Positions 10,305 through 21,687 of a stretch of DNA of 64,000 nucleotides are shown here, piece by piece. Location: NCBI RefSeq assembly GCF_030052815.1, contig NC_079495.1, forward strand, positions 44,149,651-44,213,650, in the 5' to 3' direction. The first letter of the stretch is position 1. The number at the start of each line of letters is the position of its first letter. The DNA is from Hevea brasiliensis (taxonomy: Eukaryota > Streptophyta > Magnoliopsida > Malpighiales > Euphorbiaceae). The position numbers were made by a program, and so were the translations under genes. The notes below the pieces were generated by a model. It did not search any database, was not told the origin of the DNA, and saw nothing but the letters and a program-made list of their open reading frames with translations.

Positions 10305-10530
10305 GTTAGAGGGAAAGAGGTGTAATGCCCTCATTTTACGTAGTCTGTACATTCTACTAGTCTGGTGACCAATGTCTATCTGGACAGCCAGAATATCTGA
10401 AACTATATTTAAACTAGAGTGAGGAGTCATAAATAACCTAAATAATGACTAAGAAGAATTAAGGAGAAATTAAAGAAATAAAATGTAAAGATGTTAAATG
10501 AGCCGAAGCTCCGGAGATGTTAAAATTCTT
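10305..10530 (+). repeat. Polypurine tract and start of E3 3' LTR
   Basis: AGAGGGAAAGAGG ends at 10320 and the LTR starts TGTAATGCCC at 10321, resembling the E1 LTR. Only about 210 bp remains before family A leader sequence takes over near 10531. Confidence 0.6.
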
Positions 10531-10800
10531 TCGTTTGTGTGGAGAACCAAAATTTTGCGGCAGACCCAATCAAATTAAGTTCACATTGCAAATCAGCCCA
10601 GAAATTCCTAAAAATCTCAGCTCAAAATTTAACCGTTTGTGTGGGGAACCAAAATTTTGCGGCAGACACGATTAAATTTGGTTTTCATTCTAATCCTGTC
10701 AAGAAAAGCCGGAAATTCTAGCAGCAATCAGTCACTATTGGGTTGCATTTGCCTACTCAATTTCAGATCAAAATACACTCGCTTGCTTGGTGATCCTAAA
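10531..10800 (+). other. Left part of the A1 leader, cut by A2
   Basis: This noncoding sequence matches the reverse complement of the A3 leader (52430-52700). It holds two copies of a CCAAAATTTTGCGG-centred repeat (about 10547 and 10649) and ends GTGATCCTAAA. The last five bases, CTAAA (10796-10800), are the target-site duplication of A2, and the leader resumes with CTAAATTTATGC at 26006. The A1 5' LTR and primer site are lost on the left. Confidence 0.8.
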
Positions 10801-11621
10801 TGATGTGAACCTTCAAGTAATTGGTAACTTGAAAACCCACATTCAAGAATTAAATGAACAATATGGAAAGCACCGAATCAAGATGTATGAATTTGAATCT
10901 TTGAACCAGCACAATCAGATTGTTGTGTAATTCAAAGAAAATATCAGAAATGGGATTCTTGACCTAATTCATATGGAGAATGAATAAACCAAGAATATTA
11001 TGCACATTAAACCTTCCAAGATAGAATCTCAGCAAGTTAATTAGCTTTACAAGAACAAAGGCAACAGCCAATTTACTCACTAAATGAGCAGAAACAATCT
11101 CTCATTAATATTCAAAGTGTGTCCTCCACTCTCTCATTACACTTGTATTTATAGCCTCTTGGCTTCAAAGCTAAAGACAAAAATATCCCTACTTTAGTAA
11201 CAGCTGTAAGGAGTTTTAAGTCCAAACAAAAATTAATCTATCAAAAGACTAAAAACTCCTTACAAAAAGTAAATTTAATACAGCAGCAAATAAGGGCATT
11301 TAAGTCCAAAAGAGAGGTGGTTATAACAGATGGAATATTCCTTGAAAAAAGGTGCCAGCAGATACATGTACATGGGTTGGATCTGGTGCATGCATGTCCA
11401 CAGGTTATTCCATGTAATCTAATGCTCCACATGACACCTGGTCACTTCTAAGCATAATTTTCACCAAATTTAATCATTTACATTTTTCTTCATGCCATTC
11501 CATCTTATAATCCTTGCTCCTTATGATTTCACAAATTAAATTCTGAAGTGATTTTGCTCTAGCCTTAGTAATTGGACCTTCGATGAAATCCTTTGTCGTG
11601 GATGTAGCTTGATTCTCATCA
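10801..11621 (-). repeat. 3' LTR of A2
   Basis: 821 bp, with TG...CA ends. The purine tract (minus strand TGAAGCGGAGGGGAA) lies at 11622-11636. The last roughly 150 bp next to the internal region (11474-11621) also encodes the polyprotein C-terminus. Confidence 0.95.
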
Positions 11622-14035
11622 TTCCCCTCCGCTTCAAAAGGATTCGTCCTCGAATCTGTTCCTGCATCAACACAAGGAGATAAATCAGCAACATTGAAGG
11701 TGGCACTGACATTATACTCACCAGGCAGGTTTATTTTGTAAGCGTTATCATTAATTTTGGTCAGCACTTGGAAAGGTCCATCACATCTTGGTTGTAATTT
11801 TGATTTCCTTCGAGAGGGAAACCTTTCTTTACGCAAGTGAACCCATACCCAATCTCCAGGTTGAAATGTGACTTTCTTCCTTCCTTTGTTGGCTTGACTA
11901 GCATATTTTTCATTGTTCTTTTCAATTTGAAGCTTGGCTTGTTCATGGATTTTCTTCACCAATTATGCTTTTCTTTTTCCATCTAAACTAGCAAGCTCGT
12001 TCACAGGCAAAGGTAAAAGATCCAAAGGAGTTGAAGGATTGAAACCATACACAATTTCAAATGGAGAATAGCCAGTAGAAGAATGCACATTTCTATTGTA
12101 TGCAAATTCAACAAGTGGAATGCAATCTTCCCATGACTTCAAATTTTGCTTAACCACAGCACGCAAAAGAGTAGTTAGTGTCCTATTTACTACTTCAGTT
12201 TGACCATCGGTTTGTGGGTGACAAGTGGTGGAAAATAACAACTTGGTGCCCAATTTTCCCCACAAAACCTTCCAAAAGTGACTAAGGAATTTAACATCCC
12301 TATCACTAACTAAACTCTTAGGTATGCCATGCAACCTAACAATATTTCTAAAAAATAAATTTGCAACATTTGTAGCATCATCAGTTTTATGGCGTGGAAT
12401 AAAATGTGCCATTTTTGAAAACCTGTCAACAACAGCAAAAATTGAATCATGGCCTTGTTTAGACCTAGGTAATCCCAAAACAAAATCCATAGACAAATGA
12501 ACCCAAGGATCACTAGGAGTAGGCAAAGGTGTATACAAACCTTGTGGCAAAACTCTAGATTTAGCCTTAGCACACATAATGCACCTAGCACATACTCTTT
12601 CAACATCTCTTTTCATATTCGGCCAATAAAAATGTTCCTTCAATACATCTAAAGTTTTGGCAACACCAAAATGACCCATTAATCCACCAGCATGAGAATC
12701 ATTCACAAGTAATTCACGCATGGAACTCTTAGGCACACACAATATATTTTCTCTAAACAAATATCCATCATGCCTATAAAACTTCTCAAAAGCATTCTTT
12801 TCACAAGCTGCATACACTCTAGCAAAGTCATCATCTTCAGCATATAATTCTTTCACATATTCGAATCCTAATAACTTTGCATCAAGAAGGGAAAGAAGGT
12901 TATACCTTCGAGATAAGGCATCAGCCACCACATTTTCTTTCCCATGTTTGTATTGAATCACATATGGGAAGGTCTCAAGGAACTCAACCCATTTTGCATG
13001 ACGCCTACTCAACTTATTTTGCCCCTTGATATGCTTCAATGACTCATGATCTGTGTGGATGACAAATTGCTTTGGCCAAAGATAATGTTGCCATGTTTCC
13101 AAGGCACGTACCAATGCATACAACTCCTTGTCATATGTAGAATAGTTTAAAGCTGCTCCATTAAGCTTCTCACTAAAGTATGCTATTGGTCTCTTTTCCT
13201 ACATTAAAACGGCTCCAATACCTATTCCTGATGCGTCACACTCAATCTCAAAAGTTTTAGAAAAATCAGGTAAAGCCAACACAGGAGCGGAACATAACAT
13301 CTCTTTAATTTTGTGAAAAGCATCATCTTGTTTCTGTTCCCAAACAAAATTAACATTCTTTTTGACAAGATCATTCAATGGTGCTGCAATGGTACTGAAA
13401 TTCTTAATAAATTTTCTATAGAAACTAGCTAGTCCATGAAAACTACGTACTTCAGATGCAGTCTTTGGAATGGGCCAGTCTCTAATAGCTCTAATTTTTT
13501 CATCATCAACTTCAACACCATTAGCACTAATGACAAATCCTAAAAAGACAACCTTTTCCATGCAAAATGAACATTTCTTCAAGTTAGCATATAATTTTTC
13601 CTTTCTTAACACATCGAATACAACCCTTAAATGATGCATATGTTCATTCATGCCTCTACTGTAAACCAATATATCATCAAAATAAACAACAACAAATTTT
13701 CCAATAAAAGCACGCAACACATGATTCATCAATCTCATAAAAGTGCTAGGAGCATTAGTTAGCCCAAAAGGCATCACTAACCACTCATATAGTCCATGTT
13801 TTGTTTTAAATGCAGTCTTCCATTCATCACCTACTTTCAAGCGAATTTGATGATATCCGCTTTTCAAGTCAATTTTGGTAAAAACACAAGCACCACAAAG
13901 TTCATCCAACATATCATCCAATCTAGGTATAGGATGGCGATACTTTACAGTGATTTTGTTGACCGCCCTACAATCCACACACATGCGCCATGTGTCATCT
14001 TTCTTTGGTACCAAAAGGACGGGTACAGCACAAGG
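11474..14035 (-). pseudogene. A2 pol: RT, RNase H and integrase (distal part)
   Basis: On the minus strand from 14014 there is RT with [24 protein letters not shown] and YFDDILVYS, then RNase H ([25 protein letters not shown]). Next come the integrase HHCC zinc domain ([10 protein letters not shown]...C..C), the DDE core ([22 protein letters not shown]), a C-terminal QPGD.VWVHL block and a GPIT(R/K)A tail encoded in the LTR. Lesions: CAG to TAG in RNase H at about 13199, GAA to TAA at about 11963, and B1 inserted at 14035. Catalytic residues are otherwise visible. Confidence 0.87.
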
Positions 14036-14970
14036 TGATACGGTTTCTACCCTTAGTAGCTGATTCCACTAAGAAGAAAGACCAAAGGACCGTCTTCAAA
14101 ACAAGCCAAGAAACTCCCTTGAACCTTCAACCCTTCACCTTGAAGATGGAGAACTGAAAATATAATTCCCAAGAAAGACAGCCAAGAACAAGACTAATTC
14201 ACCTATGCTGATGAACAACCTTGAACATATAATAAAACTTAACAAATCAAGGCAAGAATTTGCTAAGAAAAATAGAGAGAGTTCTAAGAAGAACTTTGAA
14301 GCAAAGCTCCAGCAATTTTGCTCAAAAGATTAACATATGAATTCTGTTCTCTAAATGAAACAAAAGAAGGCTAATATGGGTTGGTGTATTCTGCCAAGAC
14401 ATTTCTACAACCATGGGACATGTGCAAGTCTTGGTTAATGCACCAATCTCACCAAAAATAGATACAAAGTTCAAACATTAATAGAAAAGTCAGATTTGGC
14501 AGCCTACAAATGAGAGACAATCTGAAAAGAGATGTTTTGTCTTGAAGTTAAAAGTAGTAACTTTGCTTTTCCAATAAATAGTTGAAGTATGGCTGGAGCT
14601 CTTGGACAAAGTTATGGCTTTCAATCTTTGCAAAATGGACAAAAGCATCTTCAAAAAGTTGGCGGAGATGGGCTGCCAATTGTGCTGCCACCTAGGCACT
14701 CCACATGGACGCCACATTGGATGCCAACTAGGATGGATTTGCTGAGGTGGCTGCCACATGTATGCCAACTTGGACGGATGCCACTTGGTCTCTTGGCTCC
14801 TCAAATATGCAAAGAAATGTACAGCAAGGTTGGCTTCCCTCTTCCAAGTCCAAACCGAATACTTGCAAGAGGTTGGACTTGGTGATGTGTGCTACAAGCC
14901 TTGAAGCTTCTTAGCCATTGCTCTAGTTATTGGCCCTTGGTGTGGAATTGGTGCAGCCGGTTCCTCATCA
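14036..14970 (-). repeat. 3' LTR of B1
   Basis: It runs from TGATACGG to TCCTCATCA. It is nearly identical to the LTRs at 20756, 38227 and 44906, with a small deletion near 14888. The internal-side 240 bp encodes the polyprotein C-terminal tail. Confidence 0.95.
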
Positions 14971-17900
14971 TCCTCTCCCTCTTCGAAAGAATTCGTCCTC
15001 GAATTGTCATCATCTGCATAGAAAGGAGCAAGATCAGTCACATTAAATGTAGCACTTACACCATACTCACCTGGAAGGTTTATCTTGTATGCATTGTCAT
15101 TAATTCTCTCTAGCACTTCAAAAGGTCCATCACTGCTAGGCTGAAGTTTTGATTTCCTTTGTGTAGGAAACCTCTCCTTTCTCAAGTGAACCCATACAAG
15201 ATCACCAGGTTGGAACACCATCTTCTTTCTCCCCTTGTCAACTTGGGCTGCCCTCCTCTCATTCACTTTCTCCATTTGTTGCTTTGCTTTTTGATGCATT
15301 TGTTTCACCATTTCAGCTTTCCTTTTTCCATCTAAACTAGCAAGCTCATTAGTAGGCAAAGGCAACAAATCTAAAGGAGTTAGTGGGTTAAAACCATAAA
15401 CAAGCTCAAATGGTGAATAACCAGTAGATGAATGCATAGACCTGTTGTATGCAAATTCTATGAATGGTATGCACTCCTCCCAAGCTTTCAAGTTTTGGTT
15501 AATCATTGCACGTAGAAGAGTGCCCACGGTCCTATTGAAAACTTCTATTTGCCCATCCGTTTGTGGATGGCAAGTGGTGGAGAAACAAAGTTTGGTTCCT
15601 AATTTTCCCCACAAGACTTTCCAAAAATGGCTTAGAAATTTCACATCCCTATCACTAACAATTGTTCTAGGAATGCCATGCAATCTAACTATCTCCCTAA
15701 AGAACAAAGAAGCAATGTAAGATGCATTATCAGTCTTGTGACATGGTATGAAATGAGCCATCTTGGAAAAACGATCAATAACAACAAAAATACTATCATG
15801 GCCTTTCTTTGTCCTAGGTAAACCCAAAATGAAATCCATGGATAAATCTACCCAAGGTCACTAGGAACACTCAATGGCATGTATAGACCATGCGGCCTTA
15901 CTTTGGACTTTGCCTTCATGCAAGTCACACATCTAGCACACAATCTCTCTACATCCCTCTTCATGTGTGGCCAATAAAAATGTTCCTTTAAAATTTCTAA
16001 GGTCTTTGCAACCCCAAAATGTCCCATTAAACCACCAGCATGTGATTCTTTAACAAGCAACTCTCTAATTGAGCATTTAGGCACACATAATTTATTTTCC
16101 CTAAACAAGAAACCATTATGCCTATAGAATTTATCATATGTAGCATGTTCACAAAAGGCAAACACTTTCCCAAAGTCATCATCATTAGGATACATTTCTT
16201 TCACATGTTCGAAGCCTAAAAGTCTAGCATCAAGCATGGAAAGTAAAGTGTACCTCCTTGAAAGTGCATCAGCCACCACATTCTCTTTGCCTTGCTTGTA
16301 TTGAATCACATATGGGAAACCTTCAATGAATTCACTCCACTTGGCATGGCGCTTGTTGAGCTTGTTCTGCCCCTTTAAGTACTTGAGTGACTCATGGTCA
16401 CTATGAATGACAAACTCCTTCGGCCACAAGTAGTGTTGCCAAGTCTCAAGTGCACGCACCAAAGCATACATCTCTTTGTCATAAGTGGAGTAGTTCAATG
16501 TAGCCCCACTTAGCTTCTCACTGAAGTAGGCAATCGGTCTCCTTTCCTGCTTCAAAACAGCTCCAATACCCACTCCAGAGGCATCACATTCAATCTCAAA
16601 AGTTTTAGAAAAATCAGGTAAAGCAAGTAAAGGTGCAGAACACAATTTCTCCTTGAGTGAATTAAATGCATGCTCTTGTTCTTCCCCCCACTTGAATCCC
16701 ACATTCTTTTTTACAACTTCAATCAAGGGTGAGGCTATGGTACTGAAGTCCTTTACAAATCTCCTATAAAAACTAGCCAACCCATGGAAGCTCCTCACAT
16801 CACTCACGGACTTAGGTGTAGGCCACTCTCTAATGGCTCTTACCTTGTCCTCATCAACCTCAATTCCCTTGCCACTCACCACAAATCCTAAGAAAATAAA
16901 TTATCCATACAGAAAGTGCATTTCTTAAGATTGGCATACAAGTGCTCTTTTCTCAACACCTCAAAGACTTGCCTCAAGTGCAGCAAATGATCATGCATAT
17001 TTTGGCTATATACTAGGAAATCATCAAAATACACCACAACAAATTTTCCAAGGAAAGCACACAACATATGGTTCATAAGCCTCATAAATGTACTAGGTGC
17101 ATTGGTCAAGCCAAATGGCATGACTAACCATTCATATAGTCCATATTGAGTCTTAAAGGCAGTTTTCCATTCATCTCCTAATTTCATGCGAATTTGGTGA
17201 TAACCACTCTTTAAGTCAATTTTAGAAAATATGCATGCACCATGCAACTCATCAAGCATATCATCAAGTCTAGGTATGGGATGTCTATACTTTACAGTGA
17301 TTTTGTTGATTGCTCTACAATCCACACACATGCGCATGCTCCCATCTTTTTTTGGCACCAAAAGAACAGGTACGGCACATGGGCTCATGCTCTCCCTAAC
17401 ATGGCCTTTTGCTAGAAGCTCCTCCACTTGTCTTTGAAGTTCCTTAGCCTCTTCCAGATTGGTCCTATAGGCTGGCCTATTTGGGATTACAGCGCCAGGC
17501 ACAAAATCTATTTGGTGCTCTATGCCTCTAATGGGTGGTAGCCCATTAGGTATTTCTTCAGGGAAGACATCCTCAAACTCCTGCAACAAGGGCAAAGCAC
17601 AACCAGGAATGGATTGGTCAAGGTTAGAAACATTGGTGTAAGCTCCCTTACAAATTAGCAAAGCCATTGGCAGACTAGAAAAATATGCAGTCCTCACATC
17701 CTTGGCTTTTGCTAGCAAACTGACTTTATTCTCTCCACTCTTCTCACAACTCTCATTTTTCCCCGAGCCCTTTCCTGTTGGTTTTACTCTTTTGGAATTT
17801 TCTCTCTTCTCTTTCTCTTCCTCATTTTTCCCTCTTACTTTTTCCTCTCTTTCTTTTCTTTCTTTCTCTCTCTTTTTGCACTCTTAGCTTGGCCTCTCTT

Positions 17901-19691
17901 TGTTTTTGCTCATTCATGGTCTGTTTTATCCTTAATTGATCTTCAAAAGCTTGTGCGGGTGATAATGCTGCTAAAGTAACCCTTCGTCCATCATGATCAA
18001 AGGAGTACCTATTCCTAAATCCATCATGCACTACCTTCCTATCATATTGCCATGGTCTCCCTAGCAAAATATGTCCAGCATGCATTGGCACCACATCACA
18101 CAACACCTCATCCTTATACCTTCCAATAGAAAAAGCCAACATCACTTGCTTGTTCACTTTAATTTCCCCACATTCATTCAGCCATTGCAACTTGTATGGT
18201 CTAGGATGCTTCATGGTGCACATGCCAAGCTTCGCAACCATGAGTGTGCTGGCAACATTCACACAACTACCACTATCTACAATCATGCTACAAGTTTTAC
18301 CATTCACCAAGCATCTAGTGTGGAAAATATTTTCCCTTTGTAGTGCATCTCCCTCTTCTTCCTTTGCTTGTGCACTTAGTGCACGCCTAACCACCAGAAT
18401 ATTACCTCCCACGGCATGCTCTACATCACTAGCTTCCTCCAAAGGAGGCATACTCTCACTAGCATCATCATCATCAACATCATCATCTTCTGATTCGATC
18501 TCCCCATTCTGCCTCATCACCATCACCCTCTTGTTAGGACATTGAGATGCATAATGTCCCTTCCCTAGGCACCTAAAACATTGGATATCCCTAGTTCTTC
18601 CAAGTAGAGGTATTCTGTCCCTTGCCTTTCTCAGTCACACTAGGCTTTTCTCCACCCCTAGTCTCCTCTTTCTTTTCCTTAGAAACAGCCTTGGAATCAT
18701 AAGTTTCACCCTTCTTCCAATTCGGTTTTCATGGAGCATTGTTGCTCGAATTCATACCTACACCCATCTTGAATGCTTTCTTCTTCTTTAGTTGTTTTTC
18801 TATCTTGATTGCCATATTTAACATGTCATCAAGCTCTACATAGTGTTGTAGCTCCACTATGTTGGCAATATCAAGATTCAGCCCCTTTAGGAACCTAGCC
18901 ATAGTGGCTTCCCTATCCTCCTCTACATTGGCTCTTATCATAGCCATCTCCATCTCCTTGAAATATTCTTCCACACTTTTGTTTCCTTGCACCAGCCCTT
19001 GCAACCTTTGGTGCAACTCCCTATAGTAATGTTGAGGTACAAATCTGTCCCTCATGATTTGCTTCATCTCATCCCAAGTTTCAACACCCCTCATCCCATT
19101 TCTCCTTCTTTTAGTGAGCAATTGATCCCACCAAACTATGGCATAATCTGTAAACTCAACTACTGCAAGCTTCACCTTCTTTTCCTCACTATAATTGTGA
19201 CAATAAAAAATGAGATCCACCTTCCTCTCCCACTCCAAATATGCATCCGGATTGGCTTTGCCTTGGAATGGTGGAATTTTCATCTTGATCCCACTAATGT
19301 TACCATCCACTCTCCCTCTCCCTCTTGCTTCCTCCATATCACCTCTTCTCAAGTTTCTGCCTCCACCTCTTCCACCCCTATTACCTCTCATCCCTCTCGG
19401 TCTATGGTGGTCATCATGTGCAGCAGAGTGCTGGTCATCCTCTTCATCAGAATCATCATCATTTTCATCCCCCCAATCATCTATAGGTGGTGCATTGTTC
19501 ACTCTAGATCCCCTAGTCCTATTCTGCCCCTCATTTGTGTTTTGTCTACCATTCCCACTATTCTGCTCAATTCTTTCAATTCGGTCAGCTAGGTTGCTCA
19601 ATTGTCTACCAATTCTTTCCAAATGCTGAACAAGTGCTTGTTGGTAAAAAGGATTATCCATATTAAGCCCACTAGTTTGTTCTTGTGACAT
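14892..19691 (-). pseudogene. B1 gag-pol polyprotein, multiply broken
   Basis: Gag (19691-18729) has a Gly/Arg-rich box and the retrotransposon gag core, then a TGG to TGA stop. The zinc knuckle [14 protein letters not shown] lies near 18540-18580. Protease with IVDSGSC lies in 18526-17822, RT in 17718-16888 (YFDDFLVYS), RNase H and the integrase zinc domain in 16882-15848, and the integrase core and C-terminus in 15839-14892. Compared with B2 there are frameshifts at about 18606, 17830, 16905 and 15857, each a small insertion or deletion. I take 19691 as the start because the upstream methionine precedes a likely splice acceptor. Confidence 0.87.
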
Positions 19692-20755
19692 TTTTAACAC
19701 CTGCACAAAAAAATTAGCAAAACAGAAAACAACCTCACAATTTCACTCAATTTTGGTCACTCAAGTGTTTGTACTCAGTTTATAGGCTTTTACCCTCTTG
19801 AAGTTCTTGCCACTCAATGCCTTTTTCCACTCAAGCTAGCTTACCAAGTGCTTGTTAGAACTAATGCAATTCTAGCAAGTTTAAATCAAGTTTTAATATA
19901 TGTTCAAGCACAAACTCAAGCAAAACGTGTGGAATAAGTGTTTGTTATGACACTTGAAGCAAGAAATGAAGACACCAAGCTCTAGAGCAATGAAGTGAAA
20001 TAGGAGTCGAAAAAGGCAAATTTGGAATTTTGTAAAACTGTTTTAAGAGCAGCAACAAGACATAGTTTTAGTAGGAAAATCAAGTCTAGAGGTTCCAGAA
20101 AGCACCTTGAAGTTTTGGACTCCAAATTGGCCTAATAAGTGCTAAATTTGGTTCACCAAGTAAACGGTAGAATTTTTACACCAAACTTGATTTCTAGGCT
20201 TAATTTTGTCTACAAATCACCCCAATGAAGTTTTAGAATTTTCTGGGTTGGTTTAGTTATACCTCCCCCAAAACAGCCACTAAATAGAAATATTGAACTT
20301 ACAATATTCCAGCACTCAAACATACACTTTAGCACCTTTTTTTTTTCTTTCTTTTTATTCTTTTTTTTTTTTTATATCATGTAACCACACAACAGATACA
20401 TCCAACACTAAACACTTCAATAACACACTTCACAAGACACAAAGATGCAAATAACCAGGTTGTGAGGAAAAGGCTTAAGGTAGGAAAAAAAAACACAAAT
20501 GTGACAAAACTAGGGAAACAAGGACAGATGCAAGAAAGCCTCTAATATACCCTAAGATTAGTAGTATTGAGTGTAAACTCACTACTAAGCCCTGAATATG
20601 TTCAGATTTTCTTACAAACACCAGAAAACACAAGGACTTGAAGAACCTTCAAGGCCGAAACACAAGGAAGATAAAAAAGGAGAAAGGAGAAAACAAGAAC
20701 ACAACAAAATGGATGACCAACCTGTTTTGAAGAGAAACTAAGCTCTGATACCAAA
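19692..20755 (-). other. B1 5' leader and primer site
   Basis: About 1 kb of noncoding sequence with long T-rich runs on the plus strand at 20337-20375. The primer-site complement GCTCTGATACCA lies at 20742-20753, two bases from the LTR. No gene is seen. Confidence 0.7.
19701..19844 (-). promoter_or_regulatory. Candidate leader intron of B1
   Basis: On the minus strand a donor-like GGTAAG (19845-19840) and a pyrimidine-rich acceptor TTTTTTGTGCAG ending at 19701 would remove 144 nt directly before the gag ATG. B2 keeps both sites (43969-43825), and family A has a similar acceptor at the same place. No transcript evidence. Confidence 0.3.
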
Positions 20756-21687
20756 TGATACGGTTTCTACCCTTAGTAGCTGATTCCACTAAGAAGAAAG
20801 ACTAAAGGACCGTCTTCAAAACAAGCCAAGAAACTCCCTTGAACCTTCAACCCTTCACCTTGAAGATGGAGAAATGAAAATATAATTCCCAAGAAAGACA
20901 GCCAAGAACAAGACCAATTCACCTATGCTGATGAACAACCTTGAACATATAATAAAACTTAACAAATCAAGGCAAGAATTTTCTAAGAAAAATAGAGAGA
21001 GTTCTAAGAAGAACTTTAAAGCAAAGCTCCAGCAATTTTGCTCAAAAGATTAACATATGAATTCTGTTCTCTAAATGAAACAAAAGAAGGCTAATATGGG
21101 TTGGTGTATTCTGCCAAGACATTTCTACAACCATGGGACATGTGCAAGTCTTGGTTAATACACCAATCTGACCAAAAATAGATACAAAGTTCAAACATTA
21201 ATAGAAAAGTCAGATTTGGCAGCCTACAAATGAGAGACAATCTGAAAAGAGATGTTTTGTCTTGAAGTTAAAAGTAGTAACTTTGCTTTTCCTATAAATA
21301 GTTGAAGCATGGCTGGAGCTCTTGGACAAAGTTATGGCTTTCAATCTTTGCAAAATGGACAAAAGCATCTTCAAAAAGTTGGTGGAGATGGGCTGCCAAT
21401 TGTGCTGCCACCTAGGCACTCCACATGGACGCCACATTGGATGCCAACTAGGATGGATTTGCTGAGGTGGCTGCCACATGTATGCCAACTTGGACGGATG
21501 CCACTTGGTCTCTTGGCTCCTCAAATATGCAAAGGAATGTACAGCAAGGTTGGCTTCCCTCTTCCAAGTCCAAACCGAATACTTGCAAGAGTTTGGACTT
21601 AGTGATGTGCTTATGCACCAAGCCTTGAAGCTTCTTAGCCATTGCTCTAATTATTGGCCCTTGGTGTGGAATTGGTGCAACCGGTTC
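20756..21687 (-). repeat. 5' LTR of B1 (lacks last 7 bp)
   Basis: It matches the other family B LTRs up to CCGGTTC; the final CTCATCA is replaced by A2 pol sequence. The fused reading frame 21448-22413 (minus) joins A2 RT to the family B tail coding sequence. Confidence 0.92.

Larger units (their letters stand above)
14036..21687 (-). mobile_element. Gypsy element B1 (CRM-like), inserted in A2 pol
   Basis: The LTRs are at 14036-14970 (935 bp) and 20756-21687 (932 bp, last 7 bp missing). Between them lie a leader, gag-pol on the minus strand, and the primer site at 20742-20753. It closely resembles B2. The left end is a canonical TGATACGG terminus. The right end is fused to A2 at a GTTC/GAAC microhomology and is followed by a second copy of 394 bp of A2 pol, instead of a 5 bp TSD. 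The LTRs differ by about 16-20 positions by eye. Confidence 0.9.

Noticed and set aside
14490..14804. 104-residue minus-strand frame in family B LTRs (also 21210, 38681, 45360)
   Set aside because: It runs through the R/U5 part of the LTR in a frame different from the polyprotein tail. Present only because the LTR is repeated.
14589..14885. 98-residue plus-strand frame repeated in every family B LTR (also 21309, 38780, 45459)
   Set aside because: It lies antisense to the LTR-encoded polyprotein tail and transcribed region. Its conservation is explained by the LTRs being recent copies, and it has no recognisable domain.
18987..19592. 201-residue plus-strand frame opposite B1 gag (also 43184-43753)
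   Set aside because: Antisense shadow of gag. Ser/Ile/Pro-rich composition follows from the reverse complement of a Glu/Arg/Asp-rich gene.
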